Source: Flavobacteriales bacterium
GTDB taxonomy: Bacteria; Bacteroidota; Bacteroidia; Flavobacteriales; BACL11
Assembly: GCA_002705205.1 (NCBI GenBank)
Contig: PAHP01000015.1
Location: 1 to 61,926 of the forward strand
DNA: 61,926 bases
Direction: 5' to 3'
Shown here: in pieces, positions 27,756-36,841 of the stretch
Layout: every line of letters begins with the position of its first letter
How positions within the stretch are numbered: the stretch's first letter is position 1
Made by a program: the position numbers and the translations under genes
Notes under the pieces: model-generated
Databases searched by the model: none
Told to the model about the DNA's origin: nothing
Seen by the model: the letters and a program-made list of their open reading frames with translations, nothing else

Positions 27756-27771
27756 TCAAAATTTAATTTTT

Positions 27772-27894
27772 ATGAAAAAACTAATAATGTTTATTTTTGC
27801 AATTATTGTTTTAAGCTTTCTTTCTTCTTGTTCTATTTATCAGGAGCCGTGTGAAGGGGTTGCAGAAATTCAAAAACAAGAACTGAGTTTATAA
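27772..27894 (+). CDS. Small lipoprotein, 40 residues
   Basis: ATG at 27772, TAA ending at 27894. The start [20 protein letters not shown] is a textbook lipoprotein signal with a lipobox at LSSC (Cys20). The mature peptide would be only about 21 residues (starting [13 protein letters not shown]). A promoter box precedes it and lipA starts nine bases after its stop, so both probably share one mRNA. No homologue is known to me. Confidence 0.6.
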   Translation: MKKLIMFIFAIIVLSFLSSCSIYQEPCEGVAEIQKQELSL

Positions 27895-27902
27895 ATTATA
27901 TT

Positions 27903-28757
27903 TTGACATTAGTTAAAAAACATACGAAACCTAGATGGCTAAGAGTTAAACTTCCTACAGGTCAGGCTTATAAGAATATAAGAGGAATTACTAAATCGCA
28001 TAATTTACATACTATTTGTGAAAGCGGGAATTGTCCAAATATGGGGGAGTGTTGGGGAGCAGGAACAGCTACTTTTATGATCTTAGGAAATATATGTACT
28101 AGATCGTGTGGATTTTGTAATGTGATGACTGGACGTCCATTAGCTGTTGATGTTAATGAGCCTAAGAAGGTTGCTCAATCTGTAAGAATCATGAAAGTAA
28201 AACATGCTGTTATTACGTCAGTTGACAGGGATGATTTAAAAGATGGTGGAGCGAGTATTTGGGCTGAGACTATTAATGAAATAAGAAAAGAAAATCCTGC
28301 TACGACAATGGAGACCTTAATACCTGATTTCAAAGGTAAGAAAGAAGACATTCAAAAGATAATTGATGCAGCTCCTGAGGTTGTTTCTCATAATATGGAG
28401 ACTGTTAAAAGACTTACTAAAAAAGTAAGGATTCAGGCAAAATATGATAGGTCCTTACAAACACTAAAATATCTTGTTGATGCTGGAATGAAGGCTAAAT
28501 CTGGCATTATGCTAGGTTTAGGAGAAACAGAGGGTGAGGTGATAGAGACGATGCATGATTTAAAAGATGTTGGGGTCCAGATTATAACTATTGGGCAGTA
28601 TTTACAGCCTACGAAAAAGCATTTACCAGTTTTCGAGTATGTAAGTCCTGAGCAGTTTAAAAAATACAAAGATATAGGCTCCTCACTTGGTTTTAAGCAT
28701 GTTGAGAGTGGTCCTTTGGTTCGTTCATCCTATCATGCAGAGCGACATATTCGCTAG
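27903..28757 (+). CDS. lipA: Lipoyl synthase LipA
   Basis: Radical-SAM enzyme inserting two sulfurs into octanoyl groups of 2-oxoacid dehydrogenases and the glycine cleavage system. The auxiliary cluster ligands C39, C44 and C50 ([13 protein letters not shown]) and the radical-SAM CxxxCxxC C65, C69 and C72 are present, and RSSYHAE closes the protein. The length of 284 residues is normal. The frame starts at a TTG; no in-frame ATG lies between the upstream stop (27852-27854) and the conserved WLRVKLP. It follows a small lipoprotein gene and relates functionally to lpdA in this window. Confidence 0.93.
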   Translation: MTLVKKHTKPRWLRVKLPTGQAYKNIRGITKSHNLHTICESGNCPNMGECWGAGTATFMILGNICTRSCGFCNVMTGRPLAVDVNEPKKVAQSVRIMKVKHAVITSVDRDDLKDGGASIWAETINEIRKENPATTMETLIPDFKGKKEDIQKIIDAAPEVVSHNMETVKRLTKKVRIQAKYDRSLQTLKYLVDAGMKAKSGIMLGLGETEGEVIETMHDLKDVGVQIITIGQYLQPTKKHLPVFEYVSPEQFKKYKDIGSSLGFKHVESGPLVRSSYHAERHIR

Positions 28758-28790
28758 CATTTACTGCTGGTTAATATTTTCTAGAAATCA

Positions 28791-28820
28791 TTGTCTTTTA
28801 AAGTATAAACACTATATTTG
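28791..28820 (+). promoter_or_regulatory. Promoter of the M43 protease gene (TTG-N19-TATATTTG)
   Basis: TTG at 28791-28793 is followed after 19 bases by TATATTTG (28813-28820), a full match to the Bacteroidota promoter. The ATG lies 36 bases further. Confidence 0.75.
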
Positions 28821-28856
28821 TATCCTTAAAATTTAATTAAATACATCAGTTTAGAT

Positions 28857-31800
28857 ATGAGAAATAGAATTTTACTTTTAATTTTTGGCGTTTTACTATC
28901 TGCAAATTTTGGTCTTGCTCAAGAGTGTGGGACCTACGAAGGCTCTTTTGAAGAACAAGTAAGAAAATATCCTGATTTTTATAAGAGTCTTGAGGCAAAG
29001 AATTTGGAGATTGAATTAAAGCATAAAAAAGCTTTAAGTAAGATGACTTCTTTTAAAAATGAGAATGGAGTGAAGATAATTCCTGTTGTAGTTCATGTTA
29101 TTCATAATGGAGGAGCGGAGAATCTTACTATGGATGAAATTCAGAATGGACTTGATCATCTAAATAAAAATATAAATGGGCAAGCAGATAATTTTTTAGA
29201 TAGCATTGGTGTATTGCCTAGAACACCAGATATTTTTGCATCGGTAAGAGGAAATTTGAATGTAGAATTCCGTTTAGCAAAAAAGGATCCTCTTGGTAAT
29301 CCAACATCTGGAGTTGTTAGAGTCGAATCTGAATTAACAGTAGCCACTGTCACAGAAGAACTTTCAAGAGATCGGGTAAAGGCATTAAGTTATTGGAATT
29401 CATTTCAATATTTTAATATCTGGGTTGTTAAAGATATGCCTGAGAATAATGCAATTGATGAGCCTGGTTTAAATGGATATGCTCAATTCCCATATACTGG
29501 TTCAATGTCAACAGATGGAGTAATGATACGCTCTGATCGTTTAAATATTGGAAAGACAATTACCCATGAAGTAGGTCATTGGCTAGGACTATGTCATACA
29601 TGGGATTGTGGACCAGTAGAGTGTGGAACTGATAATGTAGCTGACACTCCAGAAGATAAAGAAGGAACTTTTGATTGGGATGGGAGTTTCCCTTTTCATG
29701 TTGGTAATATTGGTATAGATGGTGGTTGTTTGCCAGACTCTTTAAACCCAGCAGGTGAGATGTATATGAATTATATGGATTATCAAAATGATAATATCCA
29801 AACTATGTTTACAAAGGGACAGGATGCTATAATGAATGAGGTTTTAGATGGTATTTATGATAATGAGACTGGAGAGACCGGCCTTGGTTATAGAGAGTAT
29901 ATGTGGTCTCCTGAGAATATTGAGGCTACTGGAGTTGGTAATGGCTATATTCCTCCTGCTTGTATAGATACTGCAGATTTTGTATTATCACCTGGAGCAT
30001 GGGGCACATCTTTGTGTAAAGATGCAAGTATTCGGTTAATTGCAAATTCTGAGTTATTTGATGATATAATTTCTTGGTCATGGGATATGGGTGATGGAAC
30101 AGTACTTCCAGGACAAAGAACTGTGCTACATGCATATAATGATGAGAGCCCAAATAATGATCCGTATGACGTTACTTTAAATATTGAGTATAATGAAACA
30201 ACTAAGGTAAGAGCTCCAAATTTATCTGATCTAGATGCTTCAACTGCCATTTCTATTACTTCAGATACAATGACTTTATGTGTGCAGGGTACTTTAGAAG
30301 AATTAAATGATTTAGGGGCTAATAATATAAGTTTACATATTGATAAAGAAGGGTATAGTCTAGATTCTTATTGGAAGAAGAGTTATTTTACTGTTGATAG
30401 TCTTGTAGGTGCATTTAATATTGATACTTTTAATCTTCATCATTTCGAAGATACTGTAGTACTTTATCTGAGTAATACCTTAACTCCAGACTCAGTTCTG
30501 ATAGATACTCAGGATAGTATTTATGTCTATATTGATGGCTATGATTTGACACCGGCAGATTTGGTATTATTAGAAACACCTGAAAATGCTGCTGCTGATT
30601 CATCTACTATATTTATCTCAAATCTTTATGTAGATTATTTAGATTCCATAGTTGACTATAATTTCTATTATGACACATCTATTGTAAATATTTTTACATA
30701 TATAGATAGTACTTTCTTATCATACTCTGATTCTTCGGTATTAAATAGTGCTGATACTACATGGATGATTGATGGGGTTCTTACTTTAACTGACAGTATA
30801 AGTATTCTTACTTTTAATGATAGCACATATCTTACATCTTCTGATTCTATCTTGATATTTACTACTGCTGATAGTAATTGGGTAGATTCTGGGGCGGTAG
30901 TAGCCTCAACAGATTCTATTAGAACTTATTTTGGTCAATTTAATGACACTACCAGTTTTAGTTTTTTAACTTATATTGATAGTACATATTTAACCTCTTC
31001 AGATTCTTTGTTTATATTTACTACTGCAGATAGTAGTTGGTCGGTAGATTCATTGTTGCAAACTGATTCTGTAAGGGTTTATTTTGCTCAATTCAATGAT
31101 ACCACTTATCTTGATTTCTTGACTTATATTGATAGTACATATTTAACCCCTTCAGATTCTATGGTTTTAAATCTTTCAGATAGTAGTTGGGTGATTAATA
31201 GTACGTTAGATAATTTAGATTCTACCATGACTTATTATGGTATTTTCAATCATATTGATTCTATAACAATGTATTTTGCTCAGTTTAGAGATACAACTAT
31301 TACTTTATCTATTAATACTGATACTAATTCACTTTCTGCTGCTGATTCATTAATGTTTTACACTGCTGATAGTACATGGAGTGTAAATGCATTTGTTGGC
31401 TGGGTAGACACAGTAAGAACTCTTTATGGTTCGCATTATTACACTAAGTATAGTGGGTATTATGCTGATACTTTATTTTATAGAGGTGAAATAGAAAAAG
31501 TAACATATACTGCATCTTATCAGAATACTTGTAGTACTTCTAAGACTAAAGTAGATTATGTTACCGTACATCCTACTGTAGCAGAATTAAATTCTTCATC
31601 ATATTCTTATAGTTTTGAGAATGAGCTAGATTTAGGAGCTGATTGGGTTATAAATAATCCAGATCATATAGGAAGCTCTTGGAATTTTAATGCTGATAAT
31701 AGTACTACATGGGAGTGGGCAGATGGAGTAGCAATTGATGGTGTTTCTTCAATAAAGATAGATGGTGAAGACATGGTAATAGGTGCCTCAACTGAGATTA

Positions 31801-32438
31801 TATCAAAAGCATTTGATTTAAGCAATCTAACTAACCCGGCAATTAAGTTTTCTTGGTCTGGTGCGGCTGTAAACACATTTCCACGAAATAAGTTGAGTCT
31901 TTATTATTCAGATGATTGTGGTAAAACTTGGGATGCAGTAGTGCTTTTATCTAATGAAGATGTCGCTAATGCGGGGTTATATACAATAGATTTTAAGCCA
32001 GATACTACCCAATGGACAGATACAATTCTAACAGATCCTAGCTGGTCAGGAAATGAGAATATTAGATTTAAATTTGAGTATGCTGTAGAAGGGAGTTCAA
32101 ATAACTTTTACCTTGATAATATAAGAATCGGCGAAGCATCTGCTTTAATGCTTGATGATGCTGTTTCTAATTATAGGATCTCAATCTTCCCTAATTTGAT
32201 AGATCAGAATAGTTCTACTGCAACAATTGCTTTAGAGAATTTAGAAAATCTAAATGTTGATATAAGCTTAATTAATATTTTGGGATCTAAGGTTCGTAAG
32301 ATATATAATGGTGAGATAATAAGTAGATATGAGGAAGTTATGCTAGATGATTTATATGATTTAGAATCAGGAGTCTATTTTGTGGAAGTTGTAAATAATG
32401 GTGATATTATTTTGACTGACAAATTAATAATTAAATAG
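28857..32438 (+). CDS. Secreted M43-family zinc metalloprotease with internal repeats and T9SS sorting domain
   Basis: A 1193-residue protein. It has a signal peptide (about 1-20), an M43 (pappalysin-type) protease domain with the zinc motif HEVGHWLGLCH at residues 237-247, a PKD-like segment around residues 400-450 (SWDMGDGTVLPG), an Asp/Ser/Thr-rich repetitive region (about 614-860), a second PKD-like piece (about 882-905, TSKTKVDYVTV), a jelly-roll-like domain (about 910-1095) and a C-terminal T9SS sorting domain (about 1100-1193). It should be exported by the T9SS and either secreted or attached to the cell surface. It has its own promoter and a terminator after the stop. The repeat block appears inserted in the PKD domain. 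Confidence 0.88.
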   Translation: MRNRILLLIFGVLLSANFGLAQECGTYEGSFEEQVRKYPDFYKSLEAKNLEIELKHKKALSKMTSFKNENGVKIIPVVVHVIHNGGAENLTMDEIQNGLDHLNKNINGQADNFLDSIGVLPRTPDIFASVRGNLNVEFRLAKKDPLGNPTSGVVRVESELTVATVTEELSRDRVKALSYWNSFQYFNIWVVKDMPENNAIDEPGLNGYAQFPYTGSMSTDGVMIRSDRLNIGKTITHEVGHWLGLCHTWDCGPVECGTDNVADTPEDKEGTFDWDGSFPFHVGNIGIDGGCLPDSLNPAGEMYMNYMDYQNDNIQTMFTKGQDAIMNEVLDGIYDNETGETGLGYREYMWSPENIEATGVGNGYIPPACIDTADFVLSPGAWGTSLCKDASIRLIANSELFDDIISWSWDMGDGTVLPGQRTVLHAYNDESPNNDPYDVTLNIEYNETTKVRAPNLSDLDASTAISITSDTMTLCVQGTLEELNDLGANNISLHIDKEGYSLDSYWKKSYFTVDSLVGAFNIDTFNLHHFEDTVVLYLSNTLTPDSVLIDTQDSIYVYIDGYDLTPADLVLLETPENAAADSSTIFISNLYVDYLDSIVDYNFYYDTSIVNIFTYIDSTFLSYSDSSVLNSADTTWMIDGVLTLTDSISILTFNDSTYLTSSDSILIFTTADSNWVDSGAVVASTDSIRTYFGQFNDTTSFSFLTYIDSTYLTSSDSLFIFTTADSSWSVDSLLQTDSVRVYFAQFNDTTYLDFLTYIDSTYLTPSDSMVLNLSDSSWVINSTLDNLDSTMTYYGIFNHIDSITMYFAQFRDTTITLSINTDTNSLSAADSLMFYTADSTWSVNAFVGWVDTVRTLYGSHYYTKYSGYYADTLFYRGEIEKVTYTASYQNTCSTSKTKVDYVTVHPTVAELNSSSYSYSFENELDLGADWVINNPDHIGSSWNFNADNSTTWEWADGVAIDGVSSIKIDGEDMVIGASTEIISKAFDLSNLTNPAIKFSWSGAAVNTFPRNKLSLYYSDDCGKTWDAVVLLSNEDVANAGLYTIDFKPDTTQWTDTILTDPSWSGNENIRFKFEYAVEGSSNNFYLDNIRIGEASALMLDDAVSNYRISIFPNLIDQNSSTATIALENLENLNVDISLINILGSKVRKIYNGEIISRYEEVMLDDLYDLESGVYFVEVVNNGDIILTDKLIIK
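30696..31430 (+). repeat. Degenerate tandem repeats in the M43 protease gene
   Basis: About five imperfect copies of a unit built on TYIDSTYLTSSDS, a hydrophobic LFIFTTADSSW and a variable tail ending in FAQFNDTT. Copies begin at about 30696, 30810, 30969, 31122 and 31311 (protein residues 614, 652, 705, 756 and 819). Spacings are 38, 53, 51 and 63 residues. The nucleotide repeat between 30969 and 31122 is nearly identical over its first 40 bases, which suggests recent duplication. The units are rich in Asp, Ser and Thr. Confidence 0.8.
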
Positions 32439-32457
32439 ATAGTTAATTATAAATAAA

Positions 32458-32493
32458 GTAAAGAAAGCCATCGTAAATGATGGCTTTCTTTAC
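32458..32493. terminator. Bidirectional terminator between the M43 protease and lpxH
   Basis: A 15-bp perfect stem (32458-32472 with 32479-32493) around a six-base loop, bearing AGCC/GGCT in the middle and A/T runs at both ends. It lies between two convergent genes and can serve each. Confidence 0.9.
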
Positions 32494-32494
32494 T

Positions 32495-33235
32495 TTATCG
32501 GTAATATTTTAGGCTAATTTCTCCATCTTTCAACTCAGCATACGAATTATGAGAAATCCATTCCCCAAGATTTATATAGACTGCTTTGCTATTATTAACA
32601 TTTAATTCTAATGGGATGTGCCTATGTCCAAATACATAATAATCTACAGGGTTTTCTTCTTGCTTTTCTTTAGCATAACCATAAAGTATTTCATTGTCTT
32701 TAGATTTGAAAGGGGTTTCATTAACCTTTCGACTCTTTTGACTCCATTTATGTGCTAAATAAAAGGCAAGGTTTGGATGAAGACAGGAGAAAAAAAACTG
32801 ACAGATTCTTGATGAGAATATTTTTCTAATAAATTTATAGAAATAATCTCCTTTACCAAGGCCATCTCCATGAGCGATAAATATCTGTTTATTCTGCTCA
32901 TTAACTATTATTGGCTTATGGTGTATAATCATACCTACTTCTTTTTCTAGATAATCATTCATCCATAAATCATGATTACCTACAAAAAGATGAATTACTA
33001 CACCATTATCAGTTAGCTCTGCTAATTTCCCTAATAATCGAACAAACCCTTTTGGTATGACTTTTTTGTATTCAAACCAGAAATCAAAGATATCACCTAC
33101 TAGGTAGATTGCATTTGCATCTTTCTCAATCTCAGTAAGCCAATTTACAATGAGTTTCTCTCTTTTTTGGCTTTCTTCAAGGTTAGGACTCCCTAGATGA
33201 AAGTCAGAAGCAAAATATATTTTATTCTTAGTCAA
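32495..33235 (-). CDS. lpxH: UDP-2,3-diacylglucosamine diphosphatase LpxH-like
   Basis: A 246-residue calcineurin-like metallophosphoesterase of lipid A synthesis. Metal ligand motifs are present in order: SDFHLG (about 10), VGDIFDFWFEY (about 45), VGNHDLWM (about 82), IAHGDGLG (about 117) and GHRHIP (about 204). LpxH rather than a generic phosphoesterase is supported by length and by lpxK in the same run. The start is TTG at 33235: no ATG is available between the gatB stop and the conserved IYFASDFHLG. It is the last gene of the lpxK-led run, with only two bases after gatB. Confidence 0.86.
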   Translation of the reverse strand: MTKNKIYFASDFHLGSPNLEESQKREKLIVNWLTEIEKDANAIYLVGDIFDFWFEYKKVIPKGFVRLLGKLAELTDNGVVIHLFVGNHDLWMNDYLEKEVGMIIHHKPIIVNEQNKQIFIAHGDGLGKGDYFYKFIRKIFSSRICQFFFSCLHPNLAFYLAHKWSQKSRKVNETPFKSKDNEILYGYAKEKQEENPVDYYVFGHRHIPLELNVNNSKAVYINLGEWISHNSYAELKDGEISLKYYR

Positions 33236-33237
33236 TT

Positions 33238-34689
33238 TTATTTTTCTAATTCAGTTCTAAGTATTTGATTGGCTAATTTAGGATCTGCTGTTCCTTTTGA
33301 TAACTTCATTATCTCTCCCATAAACAAACCAATTAGTCCTGTTTTACCTGATTTGTATTCAGCTACTTTATCAGGATATCTAGCAATTGCGATTTTTATA
33401 TAATTCTCTAAAGCTTTACTATTACTCTCTTGAATCCAGTTATTATCTATTGCAATTTTATCTGCTGATTCATTAGAGATTAGCATTATAGGGAATATTT
33501 TTGATATCGCAACTGTATTACTCACTCTACCATCATCTACAATACTAATAAGTGAGGCTAACCTTTCAGGTGAGATACTAAAGTCTGAGATAGTAATAGC
33601 ATTCTCATTTAGGTGTGATTTAATAATACCATTCATAAAGTTAGCAGCTCCTTTATAGTTTTTTGTAAAAGAACACAGTTCATTATAATATAGAGCAATG
33701 TTCTTCTCGTTAACTAAAATATTCACATCGTAATCTGATAAACCATATTGAGTTGTAAATTTTTGATGTAATTCTTTTGGTAGAGGAGGTAGTTTTTTCT
33801 TTATATCTGAGATGTATTTTGAGTTAACAATTACTGGCTGTAAGTCTGGTTCAGGGAAATAACGATAATCATTAGCTTCCTCTTTATGTCGCATTGAGAT
33901 TGTAGTATTCTTTTCAGCATTAAAACTTCTTGTTTCATGAACTATAACTTGGCCTGATTCTAATAGGTTTATTTGTCTTTTAATTTCAAAATCAATAGCT
34001 TTCTTTACATTTCTTGTTGAGTTCATATTTTTTACTTCAACTTTTGTTCCAAATTCTGTATCTCCTTTTAATCTAACAGAGATATTAGCATCACATCTTA
34101 ATGACCCTTCCTCCATATTCCCATCACAAATATCTAGGTAACGCACCAGTTTTCTTACTTCATTAATATATTGATATGCCTCATCAGAAGATCTTATCTC
34201 AGGTTCAGAAACGATTTCTAGTAAAGGAACGCCAGCTCTATTTAGGTCTATTAATGTATTGAAGGGATCGATATCATGTATTGACTTACCAGCATCCTCT
34301 TCCATATGAATTCGTGTTATTGCTATTTCTTTAGTATTGCCTTTTTTATCAGTTATTAATATAGCACCTCCACTGCAGATAGGTGTCGTATCTTGTGTTA
34401 TCTGATATCCTTTTGGTAAATCAGCATAAAAGTAATTCTTACGGGCATACTCGTTTTTTTCTCTAATATTTGCTTCAACTGCTATACCTAGTTTTACAGC
34501 ATATTCAATTACTTTCTTATTGCTTCTTGGGAGTGTTCCAGGGTGCCCTAATGATATTACAGATGTTTTAGTATTAGCAGTAGCTCCATAAATATTTTCA
34601 TCAGAAGAGTATGCTTTAGTGTTGGTTAGTAATTGTGCATGCACTTCAAGTCCAATTACCGCCTCATATTTTTCGTAATTATTCATCAT
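33238..34689 (-). CDS. gatB: Asp-tRNA(Asn)/Glu-tRNA(Gln) amidotransferase subunit B
   Basis: GatB is the kinase/tRNA-binding subunit of the transamidosome that converts mischarged Glu-tRNA(Gln) or Asp-tRNA(Asn). The 483-residue protein begins with YEAVIGLEVHAQL and holds GHPGTLP, RKNYFYADLPKGYQI and EEGSLRCDANIS, followed by the C-terminal YqeY-like tail (TGLIGLFMGEIMK). gatA and gatC are not in this window. It overlaps the upstream cargo gene by four bases. Confidence 0.95.
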   Translation of the reverse strand: MMNNYEKYEAVIGLEVHAQLLTNTKAYSSDENIYGATANTKTSVISLGHPGTLPRSNKKVIEYAVKLGIAVEANIREKNEYARKNYFYADLPKGYQITQDTTPICSGGAILITDKKGNTKEIAITRIHMEEDAGKSIHDIDPFNTLIDLNRAGVPLLEIVSEPEIRSSDEAYQYINEVRKLVRYLDICDGNMEEGSLRCDANISVRLKGDTEFGTKVEVKNMNSTRNVKKAIDFEIKRQINLLESGQVIVHETRSFNAEKNTTISMRHKEEANDYRYFPEPDLQPVIVNSKYISDIKKKLPPLPKELHQKFTTQYGLSDYDVNILVNEKNIALYYNELCSFTKNYKGAANFMNGIIKSHLNENAITISDFSISPERLASLISIVDDGRVSNTVAISKIFPIMLISNESADKIAIDNNWIQESNSKALENYIKIAIARYPDKVAEYKSGKTGLIGLFMGEIMKLSKGTADPKLANQILRTELEK

Positions 34690-36032
34690 TCAAATAATAC
34701 TTTGCCTGATTCAATCTTTCCATCATTTTTAATAAGACTATAGAAATATATTCCATTTGCTAAGGTTCCTCTTGTAATAGTAGTTTGGCTCCTAATTTTT
34801 TGTATATCCTTAACCTTAACACCTAAACTATTGAAAAGTATAAATCTCTCTGTATTTTGACTCCTTATTGTGAGATTATGTTTTGCTGGGTTTGGATAAA
34901 CAGTATTATTTATTTCTGAGTCTATTATATTTGTTACCACTCCTGAAAGCTCAATGATGTACAGCCCAGTTTGCATATCAGATACGATTATATTGCCTGA
35001 TGGCAGATAGGGATAAACTCCCCAGGCTCCTTTATAAGAAGCATAACTTAAAGGAGCGTATGTATCATATTTCCAAGTTTGTATTGGATTGAGTGGGTTA
35101 GAAATGTCAAAAACACGTAGACCATCATGGTAATATGGGATGTAAAGATTATCACCTTTTATAATGCCATTATGAGCCATTGACATTGCATCAACTCCTG
35201 AGTTAAATTTTTTTATTACTGAGATGTTATTAAAATCACTTACATCTAGAAGCTTAACATCATATCCATGGTTTTCATCTTGCATTGCATAAATCATTCC
35301 GTTATCACTTAACCATCCGGAATGATTATAGCCAGCGTCAGGGTATGAAGTAAGAGTTGCTAATAATGTTGGTTGATCACCTATTTGATTAACAGTTGAG
35401 AAATCAAATATTCTTAATCCATCATTTCCGCAATTTAAATAAGCAGAATCATTTCTGACAAAAGCATCATGAACATGTCCAACACCATTATAGGAATAAA
35501 TTAACTCAGGGTCAGTAGGACCTGCAGCCGTGTTTAAATTATAAACATCCATAGCTGAATTTGAAGCGCATGCGTAAAGTTTTGCTGTTGCTGTGTCAAT
35601 GTATATGTTATGTGCTTTTGTAAAAAGGTCATTAGAGTCATAAACTGTTTGCACTGAATTTGGCAAGTCAGTCATGTCAATAATTTGCAATGTAGAGGAA
35701 CTCCCTTCATCACATACGGCATATAAATATCCTTGATAGTCATGATAATCTCTGTGTATAACACCGCCTCCGGTATAAGCTCCCTGAACAAAGGCTATTT
35801 CTGTGGTATTTGAAGGGTCAGTTATATCAAAGAAATGTGTTCCTTCTGTTGAACCAATTATTGCAATTTCTCTCTCATTTATAAATACTCCCCAGCACTC
35901 ATTATAAGTATTGTCGTATGCCCAAGAGCCTACTAAATTAGTGTCTTGCCAATTATATAAAAGCGTTCCAGTTTGTTGTGCGTTACCAGTGTAGAATGAT
36001 ATTATTCCCAAGATAAGTAATAGTTTCTTCAT
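34686..36032 (-). CDS. Choice-of-anchor B family protein with T9SS sorting domain
   Basis: A 448-residue secreted protein with a signal peptide (about 1-18, ending GNAQQ) and a beta-propeller-like body of LVIVD-type repeats (for example IIGSTEGTHFFDITDPSNTTEI and LRVFDISNPLNPIQTWKYD), matching the choice-of-anchor B family. The C-terminus (about 370-448, VYPNPAKHNLTIRS to the GKVLFE end) is a T9SS type A sorting domain. Function is unknown. Its ATG overlaps the purine nucleoside phosphorylase stop and its own stop overlaps gatB, so it is translationally coupled inside a housekeeping run. Confidence 0.8.
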   Translation of the reverse strand: MKKLLLILGIISFYTGNAQQTGTLLYNWQDTNLVGSWAYDNTYNECWGVFINEREIAIIGSTEGTHFFDITDPSNTTEIAFVQGAYTGGGVIHRDYHDYQGYLYAVCDEGSSSTLQIIDMTDLPNSVQTVYDSNDLFTKAHNIYIDTATAKLYACASNSAMDVYNLNTAAGPTDPELIYSYNGVGHVHDAFVRNDSAYLNCGNDGLRIFDFSTVNQIGDQPTLLATLTSYPDAGYNHSGWLSDNGMIYAMQDENHGYDVKLLDVSDFNNISVIKKFNSGVDAMSMAHNGIIKGDNLYIPYYHDGLRVFDISNPLNPIQTWKYDTYAPLSYASYKGAWGVYPYLPSGNIIVSDMQTGLYIIELSGVVTNIIDSEINNTVYPNPAKHNLTIRSQNTERFILFNSLGVKVKDIQKIRSQTTITRGTLANGIYFYSLIKNDGKIESGKVLFE

Positions 36033-36841
36033 TAGATAGATGTAATTAATTCTTTAATAATTAGAGTGAGTTTGGGCTCAGCTTTTTCTGATACTTTCTG
36101 TATTTCTTTATGAGTTACTTTCTGTATTTTTCCAGGAATTCCAAGGTCAGTTATTACTGAAATTGCAAAACAAGGTATCTCCATATGTCGAGCAACAATT
36201 ACCTCTGGCGCTGTAGACATCCCTACAGTATCTCCCCCAATTATTCTCATGTATTTGTATTCTGAAGGAGTTTCAAGTGTTGGTCCAGTAAGGGCTACAT
36301 AGACTCCTTTATGCACAGCTATCTTATTTGCTTTTGCAATATTTTCTGCTATTGTAATTAGATTTTTGCAATATGGCTCACTCATATCAGGAAATCTTGG
36401 GCCTAATTCATCTAAATTTGGACCGATCAATGGATTTGGAATAAGACAGATATGATCTTTTAATATCATTAAGTCTCCTATTGCGTAATCAGGGTTGACA
36501 CCACCGCTTGCATTTGAAACTATTAGATTCTCGACCCCTAGTAATTTCATTACTCTGACCGGAAGAGTCACTTCTTCCAGTGAGTATCCTTCATAAAAAT
36601 GGAACCTTCCTTGCATGGCTATTACTTCTTTACCATTAAGCTCCCCGAATATTAATCTTCCACTATGACCCTCTACTGTTGATATTGGGAAATTTGGAAT
36701 CTTTTCATATGAGATTGAGTGTTTAATGTCAATTTCATTGACTAATCCTCCAAGGCCTGTTCCTAAGATAATCCCAACTTGTGGTTGATAATTGGTTTTA
36801 TTTTGTAAGAATCTTGTTGATTCTTTAATTTTTTGCAACAT
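36032..36841 (-). CDS. Purine nucleoside phosphorylase
   Basis: A 269-residue cytoplasmic phosphorylase of the trimeric PNP family. It has GIILGTGLGGLV near the N-terminus, the VEGHSGRL phosphate-binding stretch, MQGRFHFYEGY, VSNASGGVNPDY and ALTGPTLETPSEYK followed by DTVGMSTAPEVIVARHMEI, a set of signatures of PNP. It cleaves inosine and guanosine. It starts within the 3' end of lpxK and is followed immediately by the choice-of-anchor B gene. Confidence 0.93.
   Translation of the reverse strand: MLQKIKESTRFLQNKTNYQPQVGIILGTGLGGLVNEIDIKHSISYEKIPNFPISTVEGHSGRLIFGELNGKEVIAMQGRFHFYEGYSLEEVTLPVRVMKLLGVENLIVSNASGGVNPDYAIGDLMILKDHICLIPNPLIGPNLDELGPRFPDMSEPYCKNLITIAENIAKANKIAVHKGVYVALTGPTLETPSEYKYMRIIGGDTVGMSTAPEVIVARHMEIPCFAISVITDLGIPGKIQKVTHKEIQKVSEKAEPKLTLIIKELITSI

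Noticed and set aside
29926-30250. Two minus-strand frames opposite the M43 protease
   Set aside because: Shadow frames of the plus-strand gene, without promoter or recognisable domain.
30696-31430. CRISPR-like array in the M43 protease gene
   Set aside because: Repeats are long, degenerate, in frame and translated into a recognisable protein unit; spacers are not unique or regular.
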